NCBI GenBank assembly: GCA_964514235.1
Contig: CAZEPV010000009.1
Location: 16,076 to 80,075 of the forward strand
Length of the DNA stretch: 64,000 nucleotides
Origin: JAAYRQ01 sp035647235
GTDB lineage: Bacteria > Bacillota > Syntrophomonadia > Syntrophomonadales > Syntrophomonadaceae
Direction of reading: 5' to 3'
Every line of letters starts with the position of its first letter. Positions within the stretch are counted from its first letter, which is position 1. The notes below the pieces were generated by a model. That model made no database searches. It was not told the DNA's origin and saw nothing but the letters and a program-made list of their open reading frames with translations. Shown here one piece after another: positions 51,170 through 58,945 of this stretch. The translations under genes and the position numbers were made by a program.

Positions 51170-52207
51170 TTACGGGTAGACCCCTGCGAAGTCTAAGCCC
51201 ACATCTTCCTCAATCCCAAACATGAGATTTAAATTTTGAATCGCTTGTCCCGAAGCCCCTTTGACCAAATTGTCTATAACGGACACTATAACAAGATTAT
51301 CACTAGTATCATCCGCATGAATGCCTATATCTACATAATTACTACCATAAACCCATTTTGTATGGGGCATTACTCCTTCTGGCAGTATCCTAATGAATTT
51401 CTCCCCTTTATAAAATTCCTCTAAGCTTTCCCTTATCTGCCCCACTTTTACACCTGGTTTACGTCTACTATATGTGGTGGTAAGTATCCCTCTATTCATA
51501 GGCACTAGATGGGGAGTAAAAACCAGACTAACTTCCCCACCAGCTGCAAAACTCAATTCTTGAGCAATTTCTGGTTTATGTCTGTGGGTGCCCACCCCAT
51601 AGGCTTGCATACCTTCATTGACCGCACAAAACATGCTAGTTGCTCGCGGTGTTTTGCCCGCCCCGGATACACCAGTTTTCGCATCCACAATAAGACCTTC
51701 TTCTTGGAGTAAACCCGCCCTGAACAAAGGAGCCAAGGGGAGTATAGCCCCCGTCGGAAAACAACCGGGATTGGCCACTAGGCGACTTTCTTTAATTTCT
51801 GCCCTATATAGCTCTGGAATACCATAAACAGCTTCCTCAAGTAGGTCAGCTGCCTTGTGAGCTAATTCATAATACTTTTCATAAGTCATAACATCCTTTA
51901 AGCGGAAATCAGCCCCTAAATCGACACACTTCACCCCACTGGGCAATAATTCATTCACAATCGGTACCGATAAACCGTGGGGAAGAGCTAAAAATACGGC
52001 ATCACATTCTTTTTTCAGCAGTTCCCAATCACTTTCCCGACAAAGCAAATCACTAAATCCACGTAAATGCGGATAAACCTCCGCAATCTCTCGACCAATA
52101 TTTTCCGTAGAAAAAATATATTTAGTTTCAAAGTGCGGGTGCCTGCTCAAAATTCTTAGCAAATCCGCAGCCGTATAGCCATCTCCTACTATGCCAACTC
52201 TATACAT
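51170..52207 (-). CDS. argC: N-acetyl-gamma-glutamyl-phosphate reductase
   Basis: 345 residues from the ATG at 52207 (GAGG ribosome binding site at 7 nt). NADP-binding start RVGIVGDGYTAADLLRIL, LALPHGLS near residue 75, and the catalytic cysteine in ANPGCFPTGAIL near residue 150 (the usual AsnProGlyCysPheProThr). SGAGKTPRATSMFCAVNEGM near residue 188 is the substrate region. It reduces acetylglutamyl phosphate to the semialdehyde. It is the first gene of argCJBDF; ARG boxes overlap its promoter. Confidence 0.95.
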   Translation of the reverse strand: MYRVGIVGDGYTAADLLRILSRHPHFETKYIFSTENIGREIAEVYPHLRGFSDLLCRESDWELLKKECDAVFLALPHGLSVPIVNELLPSGVKCVDLGADFRLKDVMTYEKYYELAHKAADLLEEAVYGIPELYRAEIKESRLVANPGCFPTGAILPLAPLFRAGLLQEEGLIVDAKTGVSGAGKTPRATSMFCAVNEGMQAYGVGTHRHKPEIAQELSFAAGGEVSLVFTPHLVPMNRGILTTTYSRRKPGVKVGQIRESLEEFYKGEKFIRILPEGVMPHTKWVYGSNYVDIGIHADDTSDNLVIVSVIDNLVKGASGQAIQNLNLMFGIEEDVGLDFAGVYP

Positions 52208-52251
52208 AAGAAAACCTCGTTTCATAAAAAATGATAATTTATCCTTAATGA

Positions 52252-52286
52252 TTAATAATTATACATCTGCATGAATAACTTTGCAA
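52252..52286 (-). promoter_or_regulatory. argC promoter overlapped by two ARG boxes (ArgR/AhrC operator)
   Basis: Promoter on the minus strand: TTGCAA (52281-52286), a 17-bp spacer, then TATAAT (52258-52263). Box 1 (52252-52265, TTAATAATTATACA) matches 13 of 14 positions of TNAATWWWWATTNA and covers the -10. Box 2 (52272-52285, TGAATAACTTTGCA) is weaker and covers the -35. The 20-bp offset is the usual arrangement for an ArgR hexamer, so arginine should repress the operon. Confidence 0.7.
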
Positions 52287-52376
52287 TAATAAACTTTTTT
52301 ATAGCCATAATCACCGTATTATTATACATTCCTTGTATAAATATGCCTTATCTGGCTTTCCTATTTTAAAATAAGA

Positions 52377-52411
52377 AACCTAGCAAAATGTGAAAAACAA
52401 ATTGCTAGGTT
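52377..52411 (-). terminator. Terminator after the MBL-fold gene
   Basis: The 10-bp arms AACCTAGCAA and TTGCTAGGTT enclose a 15-nt loop. On the minus strand TTCTTATTTT follows. It separates the crotonase-selenoprotein-MBL unit from argC. Confidence 0.8.
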
Positions 52412-52440
52412 CTGGTTGATTTTACTAAAATAATTAGCTT

Positions 52441-53112
52441 TTACTCCACTTCGCCCAATTTATCCCTAATCAAGTCTATGGAAAAGGGAGCCCCATGCGC
52501 AGGATATACTGTATTAACCCCTAAATCTACTAACTTGCGCCAGCTAGGATAAATAAGTTCTGGTTCTTCTGCAAACAGAGGAAAAATATACCCTATCGGT
52601 TTATTCATAGCTAAATCCCCGACTATGGCCTGTCCATCTTCTAAAATTATGGACAAGGAGCCTTTAGTATGTCCTGGTGTTAGAACTACCTTACCCTTGA
52701 CCCCAAAATCATCTAGGGGAAAATCATCTGTAATTAAATACTCTGCTTCGACTTTTTTAAATTTAAGCAAAAAGTAAAATATTTTCCCTATCCGACTAAC
52801 AATACGGCCGATAACATTCGTTCCAGCTGGTATTACTACCTGACCCTGGGCAACAATATCATTTTCAAAAGGAGTCATTGCTACTTTCGCCTTACATAAC
52901 TCCTTAATCTCCGCTAGACTTCCGACATGGTCATAGTGTCCATGAGTAACAATAATTAGCTTAATATCTAAAGGGCCTATATTTAGCCCCCTAAGTTTTC
53001 TAACAAAACTTCTAGCCTTATATAAGCCCCCAGCATCAACTAATATGTAGCCTTGTTCCCCCTTAATAAGATAACAATTAGTTATCCCCAAAGTAATAAT
53101 CCTTACATCCAC
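52441..53112 (-). CDS. MBL-fold metallohydrolase
   Basis: 223 residues from a GTG at 53112 with GGTGG at 6 nt. Metallo-beta-lactamase fold with the metal motif THGHYDHVG near residue 55, a further histidine in LTPGHTKGSL near residue 148, the aspartate in IVGDLAMNK near residue 165, and YPAHG near residue 205. The group includes glyoxalase II-like thioester hydrolases and others; the substrate is not visible. It follows the predicted selenoprotein gene by 20 bp and ends with a terminator, so it belongs to the crotonase-selenoprotein-MBL operon. Confidence 0.85.
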   Translation of the reverse strand: MDVRIITLGITNCYLIKGEQGYILVDAGGLYKARSFVRKLRGLNIGPLDIKLIIVTHGHYDHVGSLAEIKELCKAKVAMTPFENDIVAQGQVVIPAGTNVIGRIVSRIGKIFYFLLKFKKVEAEYLITDDFPLDDFGVKGKVVLTPGHTKGSLSIILEDGQAIVGDLAMNKPIGYIFPLFAEEPELIYPSWRKLVDLGVNTVYPAHGAPFSIDLIRDKLGEVE

Positions 53113-53132
53113 ATTATTCCACCACCCTAACC

Positions 53133-53486
53133 CTAACTAAGCAATTGCTTATAATCCTTTTCTACAAATCTAAATAAGACTTGACCCTCCCGCACAAAAA
53201 TTGGCCTAATTATAATGCGGGGATTGGCCAAGATCAACTGAATAGCTTCCTTTTCCAGGATATTATCAATGTCCACTTCGAGTTTTCTGAATACTTGACT
53301 TCTAGTATTAATAAGTTCAATCACAGAGATTCCAGCCTTTTCTGCAATAGCGTAAAGGATAGTTTCATCCAAAGCCTCTTTCAACAAATCATAATAGTGG
53401 AAGTCAATTCCATTTTCCGTAAGCCAAGTCCTAGCTTTTCGGCAGGTACTTCAAGTAGACAGGCAATAAAAAATAGGCTTTTCCAT
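53133..53486 (-). CDS. Predicted ArsC/Spx-family selenoprotein (in-frame TGA = Sec at residue 12)
   Basis: The full frame runs from an ATG at 53486 (AAGGGGG ribosome binding site about 10 nt upstream) to a stop at 53133, giving 117 residues, the normal ArsC/Spx length. Codon 12 (53451-53453) is TGA. The start reads MEKPIFYCLST-U-STCRKARTWL. In the family this position is the first, catalytic cysteine of CxxC (pattern CxxCRKA), so the protein would have UxxC with Cys 15 kept. Downstream family marks are intact: GISVIELINTRSQVFRKL and NPRIIIRPI. Codons on both sides of the TGA are protein-like. Expected role: thiol/selenol redox enzyme or arsenate-reductase-like. A stop mutation is the alternative. 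Operon with crotonase and MBL genes. Confidence 0.75.
53417..53442 (-). promoter_or_regulatory. Candidate bacterial SECIS stem-loop
   Basis: Seventeen nucleotides after the TGA a hairpin loop begins. Its stem is CCG-AA-AAGC paired with GCUU-A-CGG (3 + 4 bp around a small internal loop), and its 9-nt loop UAGGACUUG has GG at positions 3-4. Known bacterial SECIS elements are short hairpins inside the coding region with a guanine in the loop, about 16-37 nt from the UGA. An overlapping alternative stem (AAGUaCCU with AGGACUU) is also possible. Confidence 0.55.
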
Positions 53487-53509
53487 CCGATTTTAACCCC
53501 CTTGCTTGG

Positions 53510-54292
53510 TTATTCACCCTTAAAATTAGGCTTTTCTTTATTAATAAAGGCACTCATACCATGTTTTTGATCTGCAGTTGAAAAACATAAGCCAAATAAA
53601 CCTGTTTCAATAATCATCGCTGAATTAATATCTGTTTGCATCCCTTTATTTATAGCTGTTTTAGATAAGGCCACTGCCATAGGTGCATTGCCCATTATTT
53701 TATGGGCTAATTTTTTAGCTTCATCTAATAGGGCCTCCTGAGGATAAACATGATTCACTAGGCCAATCCGATAGGCTTCCTCTGCATTAATCATGCTTCC
53801 AGTAAAAATAATCTCCTTGGCAATAGCTTCCCCTACCAAACGTGGTAGTCTTTGAGTACCGCCGAAACCAGGAATTATCCCCAAACCTACTTCAGGTTGT
53901 CCGAACCTAGCATTTTCAGCTGCTAGCCGCATATCCGCAGTTAGAGCAAGTTCACAGCCTCCCCCCAGGGCAAAACCATTAATTGCTGCAATAACAGGCT
54001 TTTCTAAGTTCTCAATAGTCAAAAATATCTCTTGCCCAAACTGGGAAAATTCTTTACCTTCTCCAGGGTGCAAAGGCTGCATATAGCTTATATCTGCCCC
54101 GGCTACAAAGGCCTTATCACCAGTACCTGTAATTATTAAAGCCTTAATTTCATCATCTGCACTAATTTTAGATAAAGCGATTTTTAGTTCCCGTAATACT
54201 TCATAGTTTAGGGCATTCATAGCATCGGGACGGTTTATATATAGGATAGCTAAACCTTCTTCTTTTTCTAAAAGTAAATTTTTGTACGACAT
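53510..54292 (-). CDS. Enoyl-CoA hydratase/isomerase (crotonase) family protein
   Basis: 260 residues with an AGGAGG ribosome binding site. Crotonase marks: oxyanion segment AFVAGADISYM near residue 63, NGFALGGGCELALT near residue 105 (first catalytic glutamate region), and GQPEVGLGIIPGFGGTQRLP near residue 132 (second glutamate). The dehydratase role, 3-hydroxyacyl-CoA and enoyl-CoA, would supply or use intermediates of butyrate or PHA metabolism, but no other beta-oxidation gene is adjacent. It is the first gene of the unit that includes the predicted selenoprotein. Confidence 0.88.
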   Translation of the reverse strand: MSYKNLLLEKEEGLAILYINRPDAMNALNYEVLRELKIALSKISADDEIKALIITGTGDKAFVAGADISYMQPLHPGEGKEFSQFGQEIFLTIENLEKPVIAAINGFALGGGCELALTADMRLAAENARFGQPEVGLGIIPGFGGTQRLPRLVGEAIAKEIIFTGSMINAEEAYRIGLVNHVYPQEALLDEAKKLAHKIMGNAPMAVALSKTAINKGMQTDINSAMIIETGLFGLCFSTADQKHGMSAFINKEKPNFKGE

Positions 54293-54415
54293 TTTATATC
54301 CTCCTTTATTCTATATATGATTTATTATATAACAATTTAGAAAACTTTTAATTATAGTTATCTAAATTTTCTGGTATTTTAGCTTAGAATTTTGGGTATG
54401 ATACCTTTAGAAGAG

Positions 54416-54438
54416 CATTTTGGGAGGATTCCCAAAAG
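54416..54438. repeat. Perfect short palindrome upstream of the crotonase gene
   Basis: TTTTGGGA and TCCCAAAA (8-bp arms) enclose a 4-nt loop. It lies about 125 bp upstream of the crotonase ATG and just beyond the amidase terminator. On the plus strand a TTTTAT tract follows but no plus gene precedes it. It may be an operator or a second, bidirectional stop. Confidence 0.45.
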
Positions 54439-54450
54439 GCTTTTATATAT

Positions 54451-54486
54451 AAAATGGGAGGGGATTTCTTTAGCCCTTCCCATTTT
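54451..54486 (-). terminator. Terminator after the CwlD-type amidase gene
   Basis: The arms AAAATGGGA and TCCCATTTT are extended by a GGG/CCC pairing around a loop, followed by TATATA. It lies about 40 bp beyond the amidase stop. Confidence 0.7.
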
Positions 54487-54523
54487 CTTCATTAAGCAGG
54501 AAATATGACCCCAGTACTAGACC

Positions 54524-55246
54524 TCAACTCTTATCCTCCATGCCCATATATTTAACTATCCCTTGTAAAATAGCCCCAGCTACTTTACTTTGATATTTAT
54601 CATCCTTTAAAAGTTGCCCTTCCTTCTGATTCGAGATAAAACCTACTTCCACTATAGCAGCAGGCATTTTTGTATTATTCATAACAAAGTAATCACCAGC
54701 TAAAGCCTTGCGAGTAGTATTTTTTAAAGTTGTAGTCAGTTCGTCTTGGATAGATACAGCTAGTAATTGGCTGGCTTCACTACTAGCATTATAAAATGTC
54801 TGGGCTCCGAACCACCTAGAGCTAGGAACCGCATTAGTATGAATACTTATATATAGATCGGCTTTACTATCATTAGCTATATTTACCCTAGCAGTTAAGT
54901 CCTTCCTTTTGGTATACTTCTCCCCATCTTCAACCATATCCCTATCGGAATTACGTATCATAACTACTGCTGCTCCCGCTTCACCAAGCTGTTTGGCCAG
55001 CTTTTGACTGATAGCCAAGGTTATATCCTTTTCTACGATATCACCTCTGACTGCCCCAGTGTCAACCCCTCCGTGGCCTGCGTCTATTACTACAATCTTA
55101 TTGGAAACAGCATGGGTGGTGACAAGTTCACATTGCTTCGTGTTAGTAACTATGATAATACATAAAATTAAGAGCAAAAAAGATATGGTTATTACCGTAG
55201 CTTCCCTTTTAGGTAGAAATATTACTCTACTTTTAAACAAAGACAT
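54524..55246 (-). CDS. N-acetylmuramoyl-L-alanine amidase (Amidase_3, CwlD-like)
   Basis: Up to 240 residues. A TTG at 55240 (MFKSRVIF) has better spacing from the GAGGGG site than the ATG at 55246, which abuts it. One N-terminal membrane helix (about residues 18-37) is followed by the zinc amidase domain: VVIDAGHGGVDTGAVRG near residue 50 (His ligand), EKDITLAI (Glu ligand), YISIHTNAVPS near residue 131 and AAIVEVGFISN near residue 193 (catalytic Glu). It cleaves the amide between muramic acid and peptide. The single-domain, anchored form resembles CwlD, which makes muramic-lactam in spore cortex; that role is inference. Confidence 0.85.
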   Translation of the reverse strand: MSLFKSRVIFLPKREATVITISFLLLILCIIIVTNTKQCELVTTHAVSNKIVVIDAGHGGVDTGAVRGDIVEKDITLAISQKLAKQLGEAGAAVVMIRNSDRDMVEDGEKYTKRKDLTARVNIANDSKADLYISIHTNAVPSSRWFGAQTFYNASSEASQLLAVSIQDELTTTLKNTTRKALAGDYFVMNNTKMPAAIVEVGFISNQKEGQLLKDDKYQSKVAGAILQGIVKYMGMEDKS

Positions 55247-55330
55247 CCCCTCTATAATCGTAAGTTAAAATACTAATTCTTATATATGCAATTAACTTAC
55301 GTTTTATAAAAGGAAAATAAATATTTATAT

Positions 55331-56497
55331 CTAGCCTGACATCTCCACCCTATTTTTGCCCTTCATTTTCGCAGTATATAGGGCCCTATCTGCATATTTA
55401 TAAGCTTCCTCATATGAATTTAATTTACTATCTAATAGTGTTATTCCTATACTTACTGTAATTTTTATGGCCTGATTATCTATACCGAAAGTATTTTCCT
55501 CTATACTTTTTCTAATCTTATTGGCAACATTTTTACCCGTATTCATATCTGCATTTATTAAAATAATGGCAAATTCCTCTCCCCCTACACGGGCGATAAG
55601 ATCGGTTTCCCGCAATTCTGCCTTCAGTCGGGAAGCAAAATCTTTTAAAACTGCATCCCCAGTCGGATGCCCAAATTGGTCGTTAATACTTTTAAAATTA
55701 TCAATATCCAGCATTAATAAACATGAATTCCCGCCATATCTTTTTATATGCGATATCTCCTGGGATATCCTTTCCTCAAAATATCTGCGATTAATTAAGC
55801 CCGTTAAGAAATCAATAGTAGCAAGTTTTTCTAACTCGGCATTCTTCCCCGCTAATTGGGCTTGTTGATATGCAATGCGTTCTTTTTCTTGCAGGTTTAT
55901 TACATTTGTCCTCCATAGGATAAAGGAAAGGAGTATTCCGAAGGCAACAGAAGTAAGACCATTAACCCGATTAGATAACAAGATGGATAAATCGGACTGG
56001 GTGATAGGCAAAGTGAAATAATATAAAACATAACTAGATAGAAATATACATAAACTATGCAAGGGTTTGATTATAAAGATTATGCCCACTGCTATGCAGG
56101 CAATTAAGAATGGAGTGATACTCGTTGTTACCAACTGATCTATTACGACTATCAAAGTACTAAATAGGAGTATTAGAAAGATTATGGCATATTGCACTGC
56201 AGAAGCTAAAGGCCTTGGCTGGCCTTCCTTGCGTAATTTGTAGGATATACCCCCTACTACTATTAATGAGACAAGGTAAAGCATATGGCTTACTATAATT
56301 CCAGTTTGCCACATAAGCTCTATTTCATCATCAGCAGGTGATTTGTTTAGGAACATAACAATTGTTAGCACCCTCATGGCAATCATTACTAATGATAGGA
56401 AAAACACCCGATTAATATTTATAAGCAATAATGCATCTAGTATAGAGCTATCGGTGGTAAAAAATCCTTTAATATTATTAGTGTACTTCGCTATCAT
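55331..56497 (-). CDS. Membrane diguanylate cyclase (GGDEF)
   Basis: 388 residues. Six hydrophobic helices (about residues 28-190) form a membrane sensor of unknown ligand. A short coiled coil (NLQEKERIAYQQAQLAGKNA) follows, then a GGDEF domain from about residue 220, with RRYFEERI, DIDNFKSINDQFGHPTGD and the active-site variant GGEEF in ARVGGEEFAII near residue 305. GGEEF is catalytically competent. No RxxD inhibitory site is obvious five residues before. It makes cyclic di-GMP from GTP. It stands between the amidase and the BREX operon as a separate unit. Confidence 0.9.
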   Translation of the reverse strand: MIAKYTNNIKGFFTTDSSILDALLLININRVFFLSLVMIAMRVLTIVMFLNKSPADDEIELMWQTGIIVSHMLYLVSLIVVGGISYKLRKEGQPRPLASAVQYAIIFLILLFSTLIVVIDQLVTTSITPFLIACIAVGIIFIIKPLHSLCIFLSSYVLYYFTLPITQSDLSILLSNRVNGLTSVAFGILLSFILWRTNVINLQEKERIAYQQAQLAGKNAELEKLATIDFLTGLINRRYFEERISQEISHIKRYGGNSCLLMLDIDNFKSINDQFGHPTGDAVLKDFASRLKAELRETDLIARVGGEEFAIILINADMNTGKNVANKIRKSIEENTFGIDNQAIKITVSIGITLLDSKLNSYEEAYKYADRALYTAKMKGKNRVEMSG

Positions 56498-56883
56498 CTA
56501 CACCCCTAAACCTTCCTTATATATGTTTTTATATCAAATTAATTTTACCTGTCTCATTGATTATATACCATCAAAGATAATTTGCTCACTATGATCCAAA
56601 GAATTTATAATTCTTTATGACTAAAGAAACAAAAAAGCCCCCCAGTATAAAAATACCAAGAAGCTATGCTTACTTGCCCGACTTTATTTATCAGCTTCAT
56701 CCTCGTAAAGTTCAGAAATCAGTATAAGCCCCCCTTCTAATTGCTGCTTTGATTCTAGCAACCAATCGTAATTAGCTGCCAGCATCTGAGTCCCCCCTAT
56801 TACACTTATCCGATTAAATTTTATGTACAGTATCCTGTCCGCCAATATTATTAATATTTTATATTGCTTTTCGCTTATTAGAC
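56498..56883. other. Intergenic region between brxL and the diguanylate cyclase gene
   Basis: 386 bp. Near the cyclase start is the palindrome AAAGAATT-TAT-AATTCTTT (56598-56616). A TATAAT-like -10 lies between it and the cyclase start. At 56634-56675 small hairpins (AAGCATAGCTT, GTATTTTTATAC) precede GGGGGGCTTTTTT on the minus strand, a possible terminator for the BREX operon. A 33-codon frame lies at 56684-56785. I did not find a cyclic-di-GMP riboswitch pattern. Confidence 0.45.
56684..56785 (-). CDS. Possible 33-aa ORF downstream of brxL
   Basis: An ATG at 56785 with GGGGGG 6 nt upstream starts MLAANYDWLLESKQQLEGG and ends at 56684 with an acidic tail EDEADK. It is helical and acidic by composition. 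The ribosome binding site is good, but the frame is too short to prove and no family is recognised. It would be the last gene of the BREX transcript if real. Confidence 0.35.
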   Translation of the reverse strand: MLAANYDWLLESKQQLEGGLILISELYEDEADK

Positions 56884-58926
56884 TTACTCCACACCTAAGG
56901 CTTTAAAGACCGCATCTTCTGGGCTTTGATAAAAAGAAATTTGAAATTTGGCAAACAATTCAGGTGGAACCGTATTAATTTCAACTGCAGAGGCCATCGG
57001 CAGAAGAACTTTCTTAGCTCCAGCATCAAAACACACTTGCAAAGTAGAGGCAAGCTCTTCAACCTTCCTAATCGTACCACCAATACTCATGGAACCTAAT
57101 ACCGCCAGTTGGCTTAATACCGGCTTTTTCAGTATTCCTGAACATAGAGCAATAAAGGCAGCTAAAGTTAGTTCAGAGGCCATACCAATTCCCTGCATAT
57201 CTTGAATATGCATTAAGAAATCATGATTATTTAAGGAAATACTGCCACTTATGTTTTTTCTGTTGGCTCTAAAATAATTAAAAGCCATATTTATATTTTC
57301 CCTAGCATCCCTACTACTCCCCAAGCCTGTCCTCTCAAATTTACCTGTACCTGGGACAACTTCGGTTTCAATCTTGTATACCCCAATCATTCCTGAGTCC
57401 CCATGAGCAATAGTGTATACATGACCTGCTTTTCCTATGCCTTCGGGAATTAATTTATCCCCACCTTGTTCTGGAACAGATACGAATTCCTCTGCAAAAG
57501 TTTCCTTATCGATATAGGAAAAATGAACATCGTAAAATTCCATCCCACCAATCTTTTTTAATTGTTCCTTAACCCTTCTCCTTGTAACTAAAGCGTACTT
57601 TAAAATTTCCTCAATATCATTCCGAGTGAATTCCCCATGGGGATATATTAATTTAACTAAGCCAGATACCGTTTTTCTTACCGCTATAACATCCCTTTGA
57701 TTTAGGTTGTTGCCCAATATAAAATATTTATCAATAACATCAGCATAAGACCTTTTACGCATTTCTCGGAAAAATTCGGCTATGTAATCCGTGATAAAGC
57801 CGAACTCGTTAGTAAAAAACTCCGGCCTATACTTGGGTATTTCCCAACCAGGAATATAAGCATGCATGCGGTCAAAAAAGGCAGAATCATAAGCCATTGC
57901 TTCTGGGAAAGGTTCAAATAAATGGGAAGTCTTCAACAATACATCCACACTCTGATTAATATTCCCCACAAAAACCATAGAGGCATAGGCATTTTTCAAT
58001 TCCCTCCCCCTGGCAAAAGAACCAGAAGCCATGTAATCCTTCATAATCTGAATTCCGTCTTTTTCCCTAAAATTAATACCCGCTACTTCATCAAAAGCCA
58101 CTACATCCCACAAGCCTACTAAACCTATTTTTCTAGTATTCATATTAAAAAATAAATTAGGTACAGAAGTCTGTCCCCCAGATACCAAAATGGAATTTGG
58201 GGATATCTCCTTATACATGTGGGATTTACCAGTTCCCCTTGGGCCTAGTTCGCAGATATTATAATTGTTTTCCACCAAAGGAATCATGCGGGCCATAAGA
58301 TGCCATTTGACCCCAGCCTCAAATTGGGTGGGTTCCATTCCTACTGACCTAAGCATTACATCTATCCAGGCATCCTTAGTAAAATGTTCTCTCCCCCTAA
58401 AGATTTCCTCCATATCCAGATTAGGCATTTGGATGGGATTAATCCCATTTATAATAAAGGGGTTGGAATTTTTAGCTTCCTCATCATAATAATATCTAAG
58501 CTTAAGAATACACCAGATGCCACCTACTAATAATTTTTCATATTCCTTAACATAATTAGCTCCCACTTCGACACCCTTAAGTCCTAAATTAGAAAACTCT
58601 GCTTCATAAATATCCTTTTTTTCATTAAGCTTAACACTTATTTTATCAATCACAGTATATTGCCCTAATTCCCTAACCTTAGATTTAATCTTTTCAGCTT
58701 CATCAGGACGCACATAATTATCAGAAAGTATATCCTTAACCCTTTTAACCCCGTCATTTATAGAATCCTCATCATCAGTTGCACAATACATACCCAGCAA
58801 ATATTCCAATACATATACAGGCACATTAGCCCCTTCTTTAATCTTTTTAGTCAAATCCTTACGAACTACCCTACCTGGAAAATGGTAATTTAATTTTTCA
58901 TTTATGCTTATATCTACCTTATCCAA
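56884..58926 (-). CDS. brxL: BREX system Lon-like AAA+ protein BrxL
   Basis: 680 residues from a TTG start with a GGTGGTG site. The central AAA+ domain has Walker A LGPRGTGKSHMYKE near residue 228, followed by PNSILVSGGQTSVPNLF, Walker B-like VVAFDEVAG near residue 280, and a sensor segment ASMVFVGNINQ. The C-terminal Lon-like domain is visible as GIGMASELTLAAFIALCSG near residue 590 and LGSMSIGGTIRKVEELA. In my alignment to Lon the serine is kept but the dyad lysine falls on threonine, so protease activity is doubtful. BrxL is the last gene of type 1 BREX and is needed for phage restriction. Confidence 0.88.
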   Translation of the reverse strand: MDKVDISINEKLNYHFPGRVVRKDLTKKIKEGANVPVYVLEYLLGMYCATDDEDSINDGVKRVKDILSDNYVRPDEAEKIKSKVRELGQYTVIDKISVKLNEKKDIYEAEFSNLGLKGVEVGANYVKEYEKLLVGGIWCILKLRYYYDEEAKNSNPFIINGINPIQMPNLDMEEIFRGREHFTKDAWIDVMLRSVGMEPTQFEAGVKWHLMARMIPLVENNYNICELGPRGTGKSHMYKEISPNSILVSGGQTSVPNLFFNMNTRKIGLVGLWDVVAFDEVAGINFREKDGIQIMKDYMASGSFARGRELKNAYASMVFVGNINQSVDVLLKTSHLFEPFPEAMAYDSAFFDRMHAYIPGWEIPKYRPEFFTNEFGFITDYIAEFFREMRKRSYADVIDKYFILGNNLNQRDVIAVRKTVSGLVKLIYPHGEFTRNDIEEILKYALVTRRRVKEQLKKIGGMEFYDVHFSYIDKETFAEEFVSVPEQGGDKLIPEGIGKAGHVYTIAHGDSGMIGVYKIETEVVPGTGKFERTGLGSSRDARENINMAFNYFRANRKNISGSISLNNHDFLMHIQDMQGIGMASELTLAAFIALCSGILKKPVLSQLAVLGSMSIGGTIRKVEELASTLQVCFDAGAKKVLLPMASAVEINTVPPELFAKFQISFYQSPEDAVFKALGVE

Positions 58927-58945
58927 ACTTTTTCACCACCCTAAT

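Noticed and set aside
53133..53387. A stand-alone 84-residue protein starting at TTG 53387
   Set aside because: It is only the C-terminal part of an ArsC/Spx domain. The N-terminal part, with start codon and ribosome binding site, lies in the same frame upstream of a single TGA.
56640..56700. Cyclic-di-GMP riboswitch upstream of the diguanylate cyclase
   Set aside because: The region lies on the far side of the promoter and lacks the conserved GEMM core; only small hairpins are visible.
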